Shown here one piece after another: positions 20,124 to 31,007 of a stretch of DNA of 64,000 nucleotides. The position numbers and the translations under genes are program-made. The DNA comes from Aquarana catesbeiana (Eukaryota; Chordata; Amphibia; Anura; Ranidae). The stretch covers positions 347,431,409-347,495,408 of the forward strand of contig NC_133330.1 of the NCBI RefSeq assembly GCF_042186555.1, given 5' to 3'. The notes beneath the pieces are model-generated. The model was not told the origin of the DNA. It was given only the letters and a program-made list of their open reading frames with translations, and made no database searches. How positions within the stretch are numbered: the first letter of the stretch is position 1; each line of letters starts with the position of its first letter.

Positions 20124-20479
20124 GTCACAATTGCATTAATACGGCTTCAATAACCTCACATATTTAGGTGAATGGCTCTAGAACATTGTCCCCACAGAGA
20201 GAAGTCCTTCAATGATAAGCAGCTGGGGGGACTTGATGCTCATAGATGAGAACTGCCATGTTTATGTACAAAACACTGTGGAGGAACCAATTAATATAAA
20301 CTGGAGCTATGATAGAGCTATTCCTATAGAGACCAAGCAAGTCTAGCTGTTCCATTGAAGATTAGAAAACAATCATTGGTTGCACAATCTTCCTCCTGCT
20401 CCAGCTTTAACTGAGCCCACCTGTCATAAACCATGGTTGGTTTCGAGGGGGGTCACAGACTTGGGGTGAGTTTATGGAG

Positions 20480-20765
20480 CAGTACAATGGATTAGGGCTT
20501 AGTGGTGCCTTTCAGTAATGGTGTCCTTGGTTTGAATCACAACTTGGACAATAATTGCATGGAGTTTGCATGCTTTCCCTGTGCTTGTATGGGTTTCCTC
20601 CATATAATTCAGTTTTCTTTGGAAGGAAAATTGCCTCCTGACTAAAATTTGCCCTAGTATGCTATTCTACTGAGCGCATCCAAAATGGCTGCCTCACCAT
20701 CTGCCCCAACAGCAGAAAAGGCACTTTAAATCCCAAGGGAGAAAAGTGCTATATAAATATACAAT
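20480..20765 (+). mobile_element. SINE-like element (V-SINE-type core and LINE-type tail)
   Basis: The stretch GGAGTTTGCATGCTTTCCCT, GTATGGGTTTCCTCC matches the conserved central block of vertebrate V-SINEs. The end AAAGTGCTATATAAATATAC matches the shared tail seen in L2/CR1-partnered SINEs. The middle is diverged. Confidence 0.55.
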
Positions 20766-21474
20766 TTTGAAAAATATAGTGATTTTTTTTTTTTTTACAA
20801 AATCTGATATATTTAGGATTTTGTGATATTGTTGCTGCAGTAAAATAATTTTATTGTGAACTTGTACATATTTGTTTCTGCCAAGTTGGTACATTCTTTA
20901 TATTTCCATCCGTAATCTGAATATTCTGTGTATTGTGGGACTGGATATCACTTGAACTGTGCGGACAATCAATGTCTCACCTGCAGCTCAGTTGACAATC
21001 GTTCTTCAGAACTGGTGGTGAAATCTGTGATTCTAGATGTTTTCTTGTCATACTGAAGTGTTACATCCCTGATAGTTTCCACAGAAGGTACACAGCATGT
21101 ACTTTGCAAGAGCTAAAGTGTATCTATACCCCAAACGTTTTATTTATTTATTTTTCGTTTTGAATGGAGTGTAGAATCATTAGACCCGTTATCGGGTTTG
21201 TATTGCTGTTTGTGTCCCGTTGAGGGATTTCTTCTCACTCCTTGCTCCAGTGACATGACAGGAAGTGGCAGGATTTCTCCTTAGACAGTTGTCACCAGAA
21301 CAGAATTTAACCTCATCTTCTAGTTATAGCTGTAAAACGTTGGATTTCCCATCTCTTAATGTCCCGATAACAGTGGTCACCAGAGAGAAGGCAAGTGCCT
21401 TAAAGCGGAACTATACTCGCCTCCACTTTAGCAATGTGATGTCTCTGAGCTTCTTCTACTGACATCTTCAGACA
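20766..21474. other. Intron, nothing recognised
   Basis: No exon or named element. An open frame at 21265-21462 on the plus strand has no splice or family support. Confidence 0.4.
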
Positions 21475-21992
21475 GTCTTTGGCTGGTCTTATTCTGGGTT
21501 CCCAATCTTTGGCCGGTCTTCTTCCAGGTTCCTAATCTTTGGTCAGTCTTCTTCTAGGTTCTTGATCCTCGGCAGGTCCTCTTCCAGGTTCATGATCTTT
21601 GGAAGGACCTCTTCCAGGTTCCCAATCTACAGGAGGTCGGCTTCCATGTTCCTGATCTTCAGCCAGTCCTCTTCTGGTTTCCTGATCTTCAGCAGGTCCT
21701 CTTCTGGGTTCCTCATCTTCGACTGGTCTTCTTCTGGGTTCCTGATCTTCAGCTAGTTCTCGCCTGGGTTCCCGATGTTTGGCTGGGTCTGTCTGGGTTC
21801 CTGATCTTCGGCCAGTCCTCTTCTGGGTTCCCGACCTTCGACAGGCCCTTTTCCAGGTTCCTCATCTTCATCTGGCCTTCTTTTGGGTTCCCGATCTTCA
21901 GACGGTCCTCTTCTGGATTCCCACTCTTCGGCAGGCCCTCTTCCAGGTTCCTAATCTTTGGCCAGTCTTCTTCCGGGTTTTTGATCTTCTTA
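21475..21992. repeat. 30-bp degenerate minisatellite
   Basis: Roughly seventeen diverged copies of GGTTCCTGATCTTCGGC followed by AGGTCCTCTTCCA. It ends at a T run near 21996. Confidence 0.9.
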
Positions 21993-22812
21993 TGTTTTTT
22001 TTTTTGGGTGAGCTGAGATGAAGTCACTCATGCATGGGAGTTAATTCCTCTCATCAGAGGCCAGCTCACTGTACGGTGTGGAATGGCAGGTAAGAAACTT
22101 TAACGCAGAACAGACAAATTATCAGCGTACATTCTTGGCATACCTTGATGAATGGGCATAGAAGTTGCATCATTCAGACCTAGGTGTCTTCAGGTCCTGA
22201 ACCCAGAAAAAGAACAGGTGAAGATGTTGGTGCCGGTGAGGAAGTGAGGAGAAGTGAGAAGGATTCCACTTTAGGTTTTCCTAGTGGGAACACAGACAGC
22301 AATAAAACCCAACAGGGGGTGTAACCCCTCACTACGCCATTCAAAACAAAAGAACAAAATGTATTGGCTTGCACATCTTTCCTGTGGGTGACAAACATTC
22401 TGTGAACACAGCTGATCTCTGACCTTACAAACTACAATGTTCCTGCAACAGAGACTTCAGAATAACTGTACACCCCCCCCCCAATTTCTTGCCTACTTAC
22501 CATTATTTGATGTTCATATGGGTTGAACCAGAGTTGGGCTTTAATTTGTTTTACTTTATGTACATTTAAACTCTCCAGTATGACGGTCTACACAAGTCCC
22601 AAATACAGTTACTATGTGCTACAGAAGCCTCATAAGCTATACAGGAAAACTTCCACTACTACCCCTGACTGAGCCGAATCCTCCTTCATTTTGTCCCACA
22701 CGCTCCCCTTCACAGACACTGCAGCTCACAGTGGGAGGGCTTCAGCAACAGAGGCTGCCAATCCAGAAAGCAGTGGGCAGGACAAGCTGTTGGCCAGGTG
22801 ATGACTGACTTA
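21993..22812. other. Intron, nothing recognised
   Basis: Contains some sequence common in ranid repeats (near 22255-22335) but no named element and no exon. Confidence 0.4.
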
Positions 22813-23252
22813 CAGTTGTGCTCATAAGTTTACATACCCTGGCAGAATTTATGATTTATGATAGCGTAAACTGTTGGCGCTATATAAATCCTGTATAATA
22901 ATAATAATAATAATAATAACACAAAAACTTTTCTCTCACTCATGATTAGTGTTTGGCTGAAGACATTTATTATCAATCATCTGTATTTACTATTTTTATA
23001 ACATAATGACAACAGAAACTACCCAAATGACCCTGATCAAAAGTTTACATACCCCTGGTGATTTTGGCCTGATAACATGCACACAAGTTGACACAAAGCG
23101 GTTTGAATGGCGATTAAAGGGAACCCTCTTCACCTGTGATCTGTTGGCTTGTAATTAGTGATTGTGTATAAAAGGTCAATGAGTTTCTGGATTCCTGACA
23201 GACCCTTGCACTTTTCATCCAGTGCTGCACTGACGTTTCTGGATTCTGAGTC

Positions 23253-24340
23253 ATGGGGAAAGCTAAAGAATTGTCAAAGGATCTGCAGGAAAAGATAGTT
23301 GAACTGTATAAAACAGGAAAGGGATATAAAAGGATATCCAAGGAATTGACAATTCCAATCAGCAGTGTTCAAACTCTAATCAAGAAGTGGAAAATGAGGG
23401 GTTCTGGTGAAACCAAACCACAGTCAGGTAGACCAACTAAAATTTCAGCCACAACTGCCAGGAAAATTGCTCGGGATGCAAAGAAAACCCCACAAATAAC
23501 TTCAGGTGAAATACAGGACTCTCTGAAAACATGTGGTGTGGCTGTTCCAAGATGCACAATAAGGAGGCACTTGAAGAAAGATGGTCTGCATGGTCGAGTC
23601 ACCAGAAGAAAGATGGGCTGCATGGTCGAGTCTCCAGAAGAAAGATGGGCTGCATGGTCGAGTCTCCAGAAGAAATTCATTACTACGCAAATGCCACAAA
23701 GTATCCGCTTACAATATGCCAAACAGCACAGAGACAAGCCTCAAACCTTCTGCCACAAAGTCATTTGGAGTGATGAGACCAAGATTTATCTTTTTGTCCA
23801 CAACCATAAACACTACATTTGGAGAGGAGACAACAAGGCCTATGATGAAAGGTCCACCATCCCTACTGTGAAACACGGAGGTGGATCGCTGATGTTTTGG
23901 GGATGTGTGAGCTACAAAGGCACATGAAATTTGGTCACAATTGATGATAAGATGAATGCAGAATGTTATCACATAATACTGGAGGAACATTTCATTCATC
24001 AGTCAGGAAGCTGCGCATGGGACGGACTTGGACATTCCAACATGACAATGATCCAAAACACAAGGCCAAGTCCACCTGTCATTGGCTACAGCAGAATAAA
24101 GTGAAGGTTCTGGAGTGGTCCTCTCAGTCTCCTGACCTCAATATCATTGAGCCCCACTGGGGAGATCTCAAACGTGCCGTTCATACAAGACAGCCCAAGA
24201 ATTTCCAGGAACTGGAGGACTTTTACCAAGAGGAACCATCTGAGAAGATAAAGAGCCTCATCCACAAATACCACAAAAGACTTCAAGTTGTCATTGATGC
24301 TAAAGGGGCAATACACGGTATTAAGGACTGGGGTATGTAA
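23253..24340 (+). pseudogene. Tc1-like transposase, broken by stop, frameshifts and a tandem expansion
   Basis: This is a DDE transposase of the Tc1 family. MGKAKELSKDLQEKIVELYK opens the paired-like DNA-binding part (HTH 1, then the GRPTKIS hook and second HTH). Catalytic blocks follow: VIWSDETKIYLF (first Asp), then in a shifted frame WTFQHDNDPKHKAKSTCHWL (second Asp) and SPDLNIIEPHWGDLKRAV (Glu), ending KDWGM. Defects are a TGA at 23925 inside the YKGTGNL block, a frameshift near 23990 and a 32-bp unit present three times (23574-23669). The two extra units plus a one-base loss downstream restore the frame, so the long first frame stays open through scrambled residues. The usual length is about 340 codons. 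Confidence 0.9.
23574..23669. repeat. 32-bp unit triplicated in tandem
   Basis: AAGAAAGATGGTCTGCATGG and the following TCGAGTCACCAG occur three times, starting at 23574, 23606 and 23638, inside the transposase gene. Confidence 0.95.
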
Positions 24341-24542
24341 ACTTTCGATCAGGGACATTTGAGTAGTTTCTGTTGTGATTATGGTATAAAAAGAGTAAAC
24401 ACAGATGATTGATAATAAATGGCTTCAGCAAAACACTGACCATGAGTGAGAGAAAAGATTTTCTGTCATCATTTATATTCTCTGAAAAATGACCAAGAAA
24501 TCATAAATTCTGCCAGGGTATGTAAACTTATGAGCACAACTG

Positions 24543-25195
24543 TATGAATGGGCAGTGATAATGCTGATAGCAATGCCCCCTACAACATCTTCTCCCCCCC
24601 ACTGTAGTGTAAGGAACAGCCTACATGAGAGTGACAACTCTGCTCTGAATTCAGGAGCAGTGCAGCATTGTTGTCACCCCATCACAGGAAGCTGCATTAG
24701 GTGGATTTCACTGGCAGGATCAACAGGTATTTCTGGGACTTTGCAGAGGGACTAAGAAAATTGTAGGTGCTGATGGACTTATAAGTAAGTGCTGCAGTAC
24801 ACATTTATTGGCAGGCCATATTTCCACTTTAAAGTCCACCTAAAACTCAACTGCGGGGGGGGGAGAGTTGTAGATTCTCTCTGAGGCTTCTCACACAGGT
24901 AGAGGCAGGAATTCTTCACTGGATTCCTATAAAATAGTTATTTCCCCAGAAAAACACCACAAGTCCCAGCCTGGAGGATTTCAAATGTTTTTATTTATGA
25001 TCAATGGTCATATAAACAATAATTGTAAACAGACAACACAGAATCATCGGAGTCATAAAAAGGAAAATTCTAATTACAAGATGGAAAGTCAGGAAAATGT
25101 TTACAATGATTTCTCGAGTACTGAGAATTATCCTGTTATCACTCTCCTCCCCCCAACAAATCACTACCGGGAAAATAAGATGATGGTATAAGCCC
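24543..25195. other. Intron, nothing recognised
   Basis: No exon or named repeat. An AATAAA on the minus strand near 24990 was considered as a gene end and rejected because the exon chain continues further left. Confidence 0.4.
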
Positions 25196-26690
25196 CTCCC
25201 CAATCACACCTCGGGAATAGTGCCCCTCCCCGTCACACATCGGGAATAGTGCCCCTCCCCAATCACACATCGAAAATAGTGCCCCTCCCCAATCACACAT
25301 CGGGAATAGTGCCCCTCCCCAATTCACACATCGAAAATAGTGCCCCTCCCCAATCACACATCGAAAATAGTGCCCCTCCCCAATCACACATCGGGAATAG
25401 TGCCCCTCCCCAATCACACATCGGGAATAGTGCCCCTCCCCATCACACATCGGGAATAGTGCCCCTCCCCAATCACACATCGGGAATAGTGCCCCTCCCC
25501 AATCACACATCGAAAATAGTGCCCCTCCCCAATCACACATCGGCAATAGTGCCCCTCCCCAATCACACATCGAAAATAGTGCCCCTCCCCAATCACACAT
25601 CGGGAATAGTGCCCCTCCCCAATCACACATCGGGAATAGTGCCCCTCCCCAATCACACATCGGGAATAGTGCCCCTCCCCAATCACACATCGGGAATAGT
25701 GCCCCTCCCCAATCACACATCGAAAATAGTGCCCCTCCCCAATCACACATCGAAAATAGTGCCCCTCCCCAATCACACATCGGGAATAGTGCCCCTCCCC
25801 AATCACACATCGGGAATAGTGCCCCTCCCCAATCACACATCGAAAATAGTGCCCCTCCCCAATCACACATCGGGAATAGTGCCCCTCCCCAATTCACACA
25901 TCGAAAATAGTGCCCCTCCCCAATCACACATCGAAAATAGTGCCCCTCCCCAATCACACATCGGGAATAGTGCCCCTCCCCAATCACACATCGGGAATAG
26001 TGCCCCTCCCCATCACACATCGGGAATAGTGCCCCTCCCCAATCACACATCGGGAATAGTGCCCCTCCCCATCACACATCGGGAATAGTGCCCCTCCCCA
26101 ATCACACATCGAAAATAGTGCCCCTCCCCAATCACACATCGGGAATAGTGCCCCTCCCCAATCACACATCGGGAATAGTGCCCCTCCCCAATCACACATC
26201 GGGAATAGTGCCCCTCCCCAATCACACATCGGGAATAGTGCCCCTCCCCAATCACACATCGGGAATAGTGCCCCTCCCCAATCACACATCGAAAATAGTG
26301 CCCCTCCCCATCACACATCGGGAATAGTGCCCCTCCCCAATCACACATCGGGAATAGTGCCCCTCCCCAATCACACATCGGGAATAGTGCCCCTCCCCAA
26401 TCACACATCGGGAATAGTGCCCCTCCCCAATCACACATCGGGAATAGTGCCCCTCCCCATCACACATCGGGAATAGTGCCCCTCCCCAATCACACATCGG
26501 GAATAGTGCCCCTCCCCATCACACATTGGGAATAGTGCCCCTCCCCAATCACACATCGGGAATAGTGCCCCTCCCCAATCACACATCGGGAATAGTGCCC
26601 CTCCCCAATCACACATCGGGAATAGTGCCCCTCCCCATCACACATTGGGAATAGTGCCCCTCCCCAATCACACATCGGGAATAGTGCTCC
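25196..26690. repeat. 30-bp minisatellite, about 50 copies, with higher-order duplication
   Basis: The unit is AATCACACATCGGGAATAGT then GCCCCTCCCC. Variants CGAAAATAG, CGGCAATAG and units of 29 or 31 bases mark positions. The run with the 31-base AATTCACAC variant followed by two CGAAAATAG units at 25321 recurs at 25891, 570 bases (19 units) later. Open frames of up to 303 codons on both strands are by-products. It lies in the intron between the exons at 27628-27471 and 19567-19393. Confidence 0.97.
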
Positions 26691-26870
26691 TCCCTGCTCA
26701 CATGGTGGGAGGGGTGCTCTGAACTAGTCACATGGTGGGAGTAGTACTCCTCCCCGATCACATGGTGGGAGGGGTGCTCTGAACTAGTCACATGGTGAGA
26801 GTAGTGCCCTGAACTAGTCACATGGTGGGAGTGGTGCTCCCCTCCAGTTGCCAATCACATGGTGGAAGAA
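26691..26870. repeat. Degenerate extension of the 30-bp array
   Basis: Five or six diverged units of CACATGGTGGGAGTAGTGCT type continue the array with a different consensus. Confidence 0.75.
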
Positions 26871-27470
26871 ATGGCACATGGGAAGAATTAATCCCGACAA
26901 CAAGTTTATCTTTGCTGACCGGATAAGTGAGTCCCATTGGGCAGAATTCCTTCTCACCTTCTACTCTGGAGACACAACAGGAAATTAGAGGAAATACCCC
27001 AAAGTTAAGGAAAACCCCACCACTTCTTGTTCTGGTGACTACTGTAGCATTTTAGATTTCTTGTTACTTTGTGTCTCACTGACAATGGTCACCGGGACAA
27101 ATAGAAAGGATCATTTTCCATGGTCTCTATTCACTCCCAACACTCATCGTCACACAAGATCATAAACTAGGACTCTGTATTCAGCCTATAATAACCTCCA
27201 ATAAGATGGATCTCCTGTATGGTGGAGGAGGAATCCACCTTCTTCACATTTCTCTGTATTCGGTGATATGTAATATTGTTGTAACAAAGTAACACATCGC
27301 AGTATTGTGGACTGACTGTCCTTCCATAGAGCCCCACGGGGGAGGTGAGAGTTCAGACCGATATCTTCCCAATGTCATTGGTTACACATCATGTGACTGT
27401 CCAGCTCAGAAGCGGATAGGTAGAAAGAATATCTGGGAGGAGTTTGGATCAGTTCTAGGCACGGTCTCAC
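26871..27470. other. Intron, nothing recognised
   Basis: A splice-acceptor-like CTCCAG at 26966 opens a 49-codon frame that runs into the degenerate array. It was rejected as an exon (see rejected list). Confidence 0.4.
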
Positions 27471-27628
27471 CTCTGATTGGCTCTCTGCTGGCTTGGCATC
27501 TCTTGAACTGGTGGTGGGTCTACATAATCAGTGTAAGGGGACAGAGACAGCTGGAATGAGTTGGGCAGCTGCTGGAATGATGCCATTGGCGCTGGGTTGT
27601 CAGTGATGGTCGCCCCTGGACTCGGCAT
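27471..27628 (-). CDS. CCDC17: CCDC17 internal exon (sixth in window)
   Basis: This exon of 158 bases is bordered by TGTCCCCACACAG|ATGCC and AATCAGAG|GTGAGACC. It begins in phase 0 and leaves AG open. It encodes 52 residues, with SPGATITDNPAPMASFQQLP, LSLSPYTDYVDPPP and VQEMPSQQRANQ. The composition is Pro, Gln and Ser rich, so it is probably a flexible linker between the conserved middle domain and the C-terminal part. The SPYTDxVDPPP motif agrees with my memory of the CCDC17 family. Reading through the donor would give Arg-stop within two codons, but splicing to the exon at 19567 keeps the frame. The ATG at the exon start is internal and there is no reason to see it as a translation start. 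Confidence 0.85.
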
Positions 27629-27904
27629 CTGTGTGGGGACAGAAGGACAATTATGAACAGAGAGGTCACAAAACTTCCAGCAAGAAGTCAATAAATTATC
27701 TGAGCCAGATGTAGGCCTGTGCAAAAGGGTCCAAAAGCCCATGCTGGAGCTTTGCTGTTTAATGGAGGAGCGGACCCCTGACCCAAGGCATGGAACCAAT
27801 AGTGCCCTTCTGTCTATGGATCCTCAATAAGCTCCATCACTGAACTTTATCATCCTTCTAAACAGCTGCCATCAGTTCCTGCTATGGCGGGCAACGCTTA
27901 TCTG

Positions 27905-28645
27905 GTTACATAGTTACATACCGTAGTTAGTCAGCTTGAAAAAAGACACAAGTCCATCCAGTTCAACCATAAAAAAAACAAAACACAAAAAAAATATCGT
28001 ACAATCCAATATACCCAAAACTATACCCTCAGTTGATCCAGAGGAAGGCAAAAAAACCCCAGCAGAGCATGATCCAATCTGCTACAGCAGGGGAAAAAAA
28101 TTCCTTCCTGATCCCCCGAGAGGCAATCGGATTATCCCCGGATCAACTTTACCTATAAATGTCAGTACCCTGTTATATTCTGTACATTTAGGAAAGTATC
28201 CAGACCTTTCTTATATCAATCTACTGAGCTGACCAGAACCACCTCTGGAGGGAGAATATTCCACATTTTCACAGCTCTTACTGTGAAGAAACCTTTCCGT
28301 ATTTGGAGATGAAATCTCTTTTCCTCCAGTTGTAAAGATTCCCCCCCGTGTCCTCCGTGATGACCGTAAAGAGAATAACTCAACACCAAGATCACTATAT
28401 GGACCCCTTATATATTTATACATGGAGATCATATCCCCCCTTATTCTCCTCTTCTCAAGAGGGAATAAATTCAGTTCCTCTAATCTCTCCTCATAGCTGA
28501 TCTAATCTAATCTCCTCCTCCATGCCTCTTATCAGTTTGGTTGCTCTTCTCTGCACTTTCTCCAGTTCCCTGATATCCTTTTTGAGAACTGGAGCCCAAA
28601 ACTGAACTGCATATTCCAGATCTGGTCTAAGCATAACTTTTACTC
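27905..28645 (-). mobile_element. CR1-type LINE, 3' end fragment
   Basis: On the minus strand the sequence reads LEYAVQFWAP at 28620, then ELEKVQRRATKLIRGMEEE and, after frame breaks, YKYIRGPYSDLGVELFSL. This is the conserved end of the CR1 reverse transcriptase ORF. The 3' UTR ends at the tandem ATGTAACTATGTAAC motif near 27905, the usual CR1 terminus in frogs. There are several stops, so it is inactive. The same 3' end recurs on the plus strand at 38150-38255. Confidence 0.8.
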
Positions 28646-28955
28646 TGCAACTTACGGAATACTCTGCAAGTGCTGAATTTGGATTGGTCCTTGCTGGCAG
28701 CCATTAGAACCTGTAATGATCAGTCTGGAATCTTTGCTGCTTGCTAGTTGTTACTCAGCACTGCAGCTGAAAACATTGGAGTGCACACCTGCGCCAATTA
28801 GGAGTGCTCAAACAGACTGATGGACATTTAGACTGTACTTGATCAACAGGTTCTACTTAACTTTTTTCTGTCATCGCTACTTAAGATTACTCCCGTGTTT
28901 ATGACTGTATTGGGACTCTGCTCTCTATCAGTCAGGACTGTCATGACTCAGCTAT
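28646..28955. other. Intron, nothing recognised
   Basis: No exon or named repeat seen. Confidence 0.35.
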
Positions 28956-30790
28956 AGGGATGAGCCAAACACCCTCAGTTCGGTTCGCACCAGAACATGC
29001 GAACAGGCAAAAAATTGGGCAGAACACACGAACACTGATAAAGTCTATGGGACACGAACGTGAATAATCAAAAGTGCTCATTTTAAAGGCTTATATGCAA
29101 GTTATTGTCATAAAAAGTGTTTGGGGACCCGGGTCCTGCCCCAGGGGACATGGATCAATGCAAACTTTTTTTTTAAGAACAGCTGTTTTTTTGGGAGCCG
29201 TGATTTTTTTAATGTTTAAAGTGAAACAATAAAAATGAAATATTCCTTTAAATATTGTGTCTGGAGGGTGTCTATAGTACGCCTGTAAAGTGGCCCAGTT
29301 TTCCCGTGTTTAGAACAATGAAATAAAGATTGAGTCTGCGCAATCGAATGTAGGTACAGATAGAATAAAGAACTCTACAGGTACATTTCCACCTGAGTGT
29401 GCTGAAATGAGAGTGAGAAGGATGTAGGGGTGGCGTTGTTCTGACTGAGGGGTAATTGATGCTAAGCCCACTTTGATAAGATCAATTAACAGTGGATTAT
29501 AGATGAGTCTGAATGGTGTTACAGCCTCTGGTGGCTGTTTGACAATGTGGTCTCAATAAACAGAAGACATAATTCATTATGTTACTAGTGTTCCATATGT
29601 GAATTATCCCTGTGAATATGCTAATATTCAGTTTTGTGATAGGATTGTATATGAACATATACCCAATGTGACCTGCAGGGCATAAATAAATCTGATGAAA
29701 TGTGAATTATGGAATGTGTTTAGATGGTGTTGCAGCCTCTGGTTGCTGTGTAGTGAAGTGGTTTCAGTGACCAAAAAATAAATCTTAACATTTCTAGTAT
29801 TCCATTACAAATTGTCCCTGTGGGTATGCCAATATTCAATACTAATTGTATGTAAAAATTGATCAATATAACATACAATACATAAGTGGGTCGTTAGTAA
29901 AAACGCATATGCAAGAAAGTGCTTAGTGAAAAGAAATATCCTAATTAGCAACAATAGGCTAGTTCACAAAGTGACTTGTGCTAAAACAAAAAAACAGAAA
30001 ACAAAAAACAAAAAAACAGTCCTTGTTGAGAAAACGATATTGCTTTTGAAGGTCTTTTTCCAAAAAATAAAAATGAAAAAATACAATGAAGAAAAGGCAA
30101 TTAATCCTTCCAAAAGGCAATATTGTTAAAAACAAGTCTTCTTGTTCAAGTACTGTCTTGGTGATGGTGCTTCTTATTGGTGCTCCTAATGTACAAACAC
30201 TCACCGAATAGCCTCCCCCCTATAGGGGTATTGCGCAATCACAGTATTTGCCACTGTGTAGCAACTTATGGCAGCTCTGGTTCGTGTCTTTGTGTTGTTT
30301 ATCGGTTGTAATTTGTGTTTAGAACAATACCGCAGCAAAATGACATTTCTAAAGGAAAAAAAGTCATTTGAAACTGATCACGGCTGTAATGTATTGTAGG
30401 GTCCCAGCAATATAGATAAAACTCATTGAAAAAAGAGCATGGGTTCCCACCCCAGTCCATTACCAGGCCCTTTGGGTCTGGTATGAATATTAAGGGGAAC
30501 CCTAATTCAAAATTTAAAAAAAAAATTGCGTGGGGGTCTCCCTAAAATCCACACCAGGCCCTTTTCTGAGCATGCAACCTGGCAGGCTGCAGGAAAAGAG
30601 GGGGGACGAGAGAGCGCCCCCCCTCCTGAACCGTACCAGGCCACATGCCCTCAACATGGGGAGGGTGCTTTGGGGTCTGACCTCAAAGCACCTTGTCCCC
30701 ATGTTGCACCTTGTCCCCATGATGAGGGGGACAAGGGCCTCATCCCCACAACCCTTGCCCAGTGGTTGTGGGGGTATGCGGGCGAGGGGC
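28956..30790. mobile_element. Long-TIR foldback element, left arm (copy B)
   Basis: This arm starts AGGGATGAGCC and runs through AAAAGTGTTTGGGGACCCGG, GTCCTGCCCCAGGGGACATGG and CCAGGCCCTTTGGGTCTGGT blocks. The same blocks occur in inverse order in the right arm (33002-33965). The family is therefore palindromic with arms near 1 kb. This arm contains a 995-bp foreign insertion (29320-30314). The centre is cut by an L1 at 30791. No transposase is seen. Confidence 0.75.
29320..30314. mobile_element. Unidentified 995-bp insertion with 14-bp target duplication
   Basis: A perfect 14-base direct repeat GTGTTTAGAACAAT flanks it (29306-29319 and 30315-30328), and removing one copy restores the foldback arm. 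The interior is AT-rich. It holds a diverged direct repeat of about 110 bases spaced about 210 apart (GGTGTTACAGCCTCTGGTGG near 29516 and again near 29725) and a short palindrome CCCCTATAGGGG near 30217. There is no open frame of note. The long duplication suggests insertion by reverse transcription, but I do not recognise the family. Confidence 0.7.
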
Positions 30791-31007
30791 TTTTTTTTTT
30801 CTTAATTCTTTATTTATCATTTTTTATGAATAACAATACATTACCCTACAGGGGTAAATCTTCAAACATAGCCATTTAAAAGCTTATGACAAATTATCCC
30901 CTCCTACCCCCCCTCAAACCCCCCACCCCTTCGCCCGTCCCTTCCCCCACCCATCAGGACCTTGCTCATCAAGAGGATAGTGTTTACACAGATGTGTGAT
31001 TATGTTA

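Larger units (their letters stand above)
22813..24542 (+). mobile_element. Tc1-like DNA transposon, full length but inactive
   Basis: The ends are CAGTTGTGCTCATAAGTTTA followed by CATACCCTGGCAGAATTT, with the matching inverse at the right end, and TA on both sides (22811-22812, 24543-24544). Inner direct repeats of AAAGTTTACATACCC type make the inverted repeats over 200 bp long. In the left inverted repeat, about 22857-22921 is replaced by AGCGTAAACTGTTGGCGC, TATATAAATCC and a TAA microsatellite, which looks like the 3' tail of a SINE or LINE inserted there. The transposase gene is broken. Confidence 0.92.

Noticed and set aside
20694..20894. Minus-strand frame at 20694-20894
   Set aside because: It overlaps the SINE tail and an AT-rich tract and has no support.
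24985..24996. Minus-strand AATAAA as the end of the gene
   Set aside because: The exon chain continues to 19393 and 14419 with matching phases, so this is an intronic motif.
25139..26855. Long repetitive open frames on both strands (up to 303 codons)
   Set aside because: The 30-bp unit is a multiple of three without stops, so all these frames stay open. No start context, domain or splice support.
26818..26965. Possible CCDC17 exon after acceptor CTCCAG at 26966
   Set aside because: It fits the phase of the exon at 27628 but runs into the degenerate repeat and stops there, with no donor. The exon at 19567 fits the same phase and gives more protein-like sequence with both splice sites.
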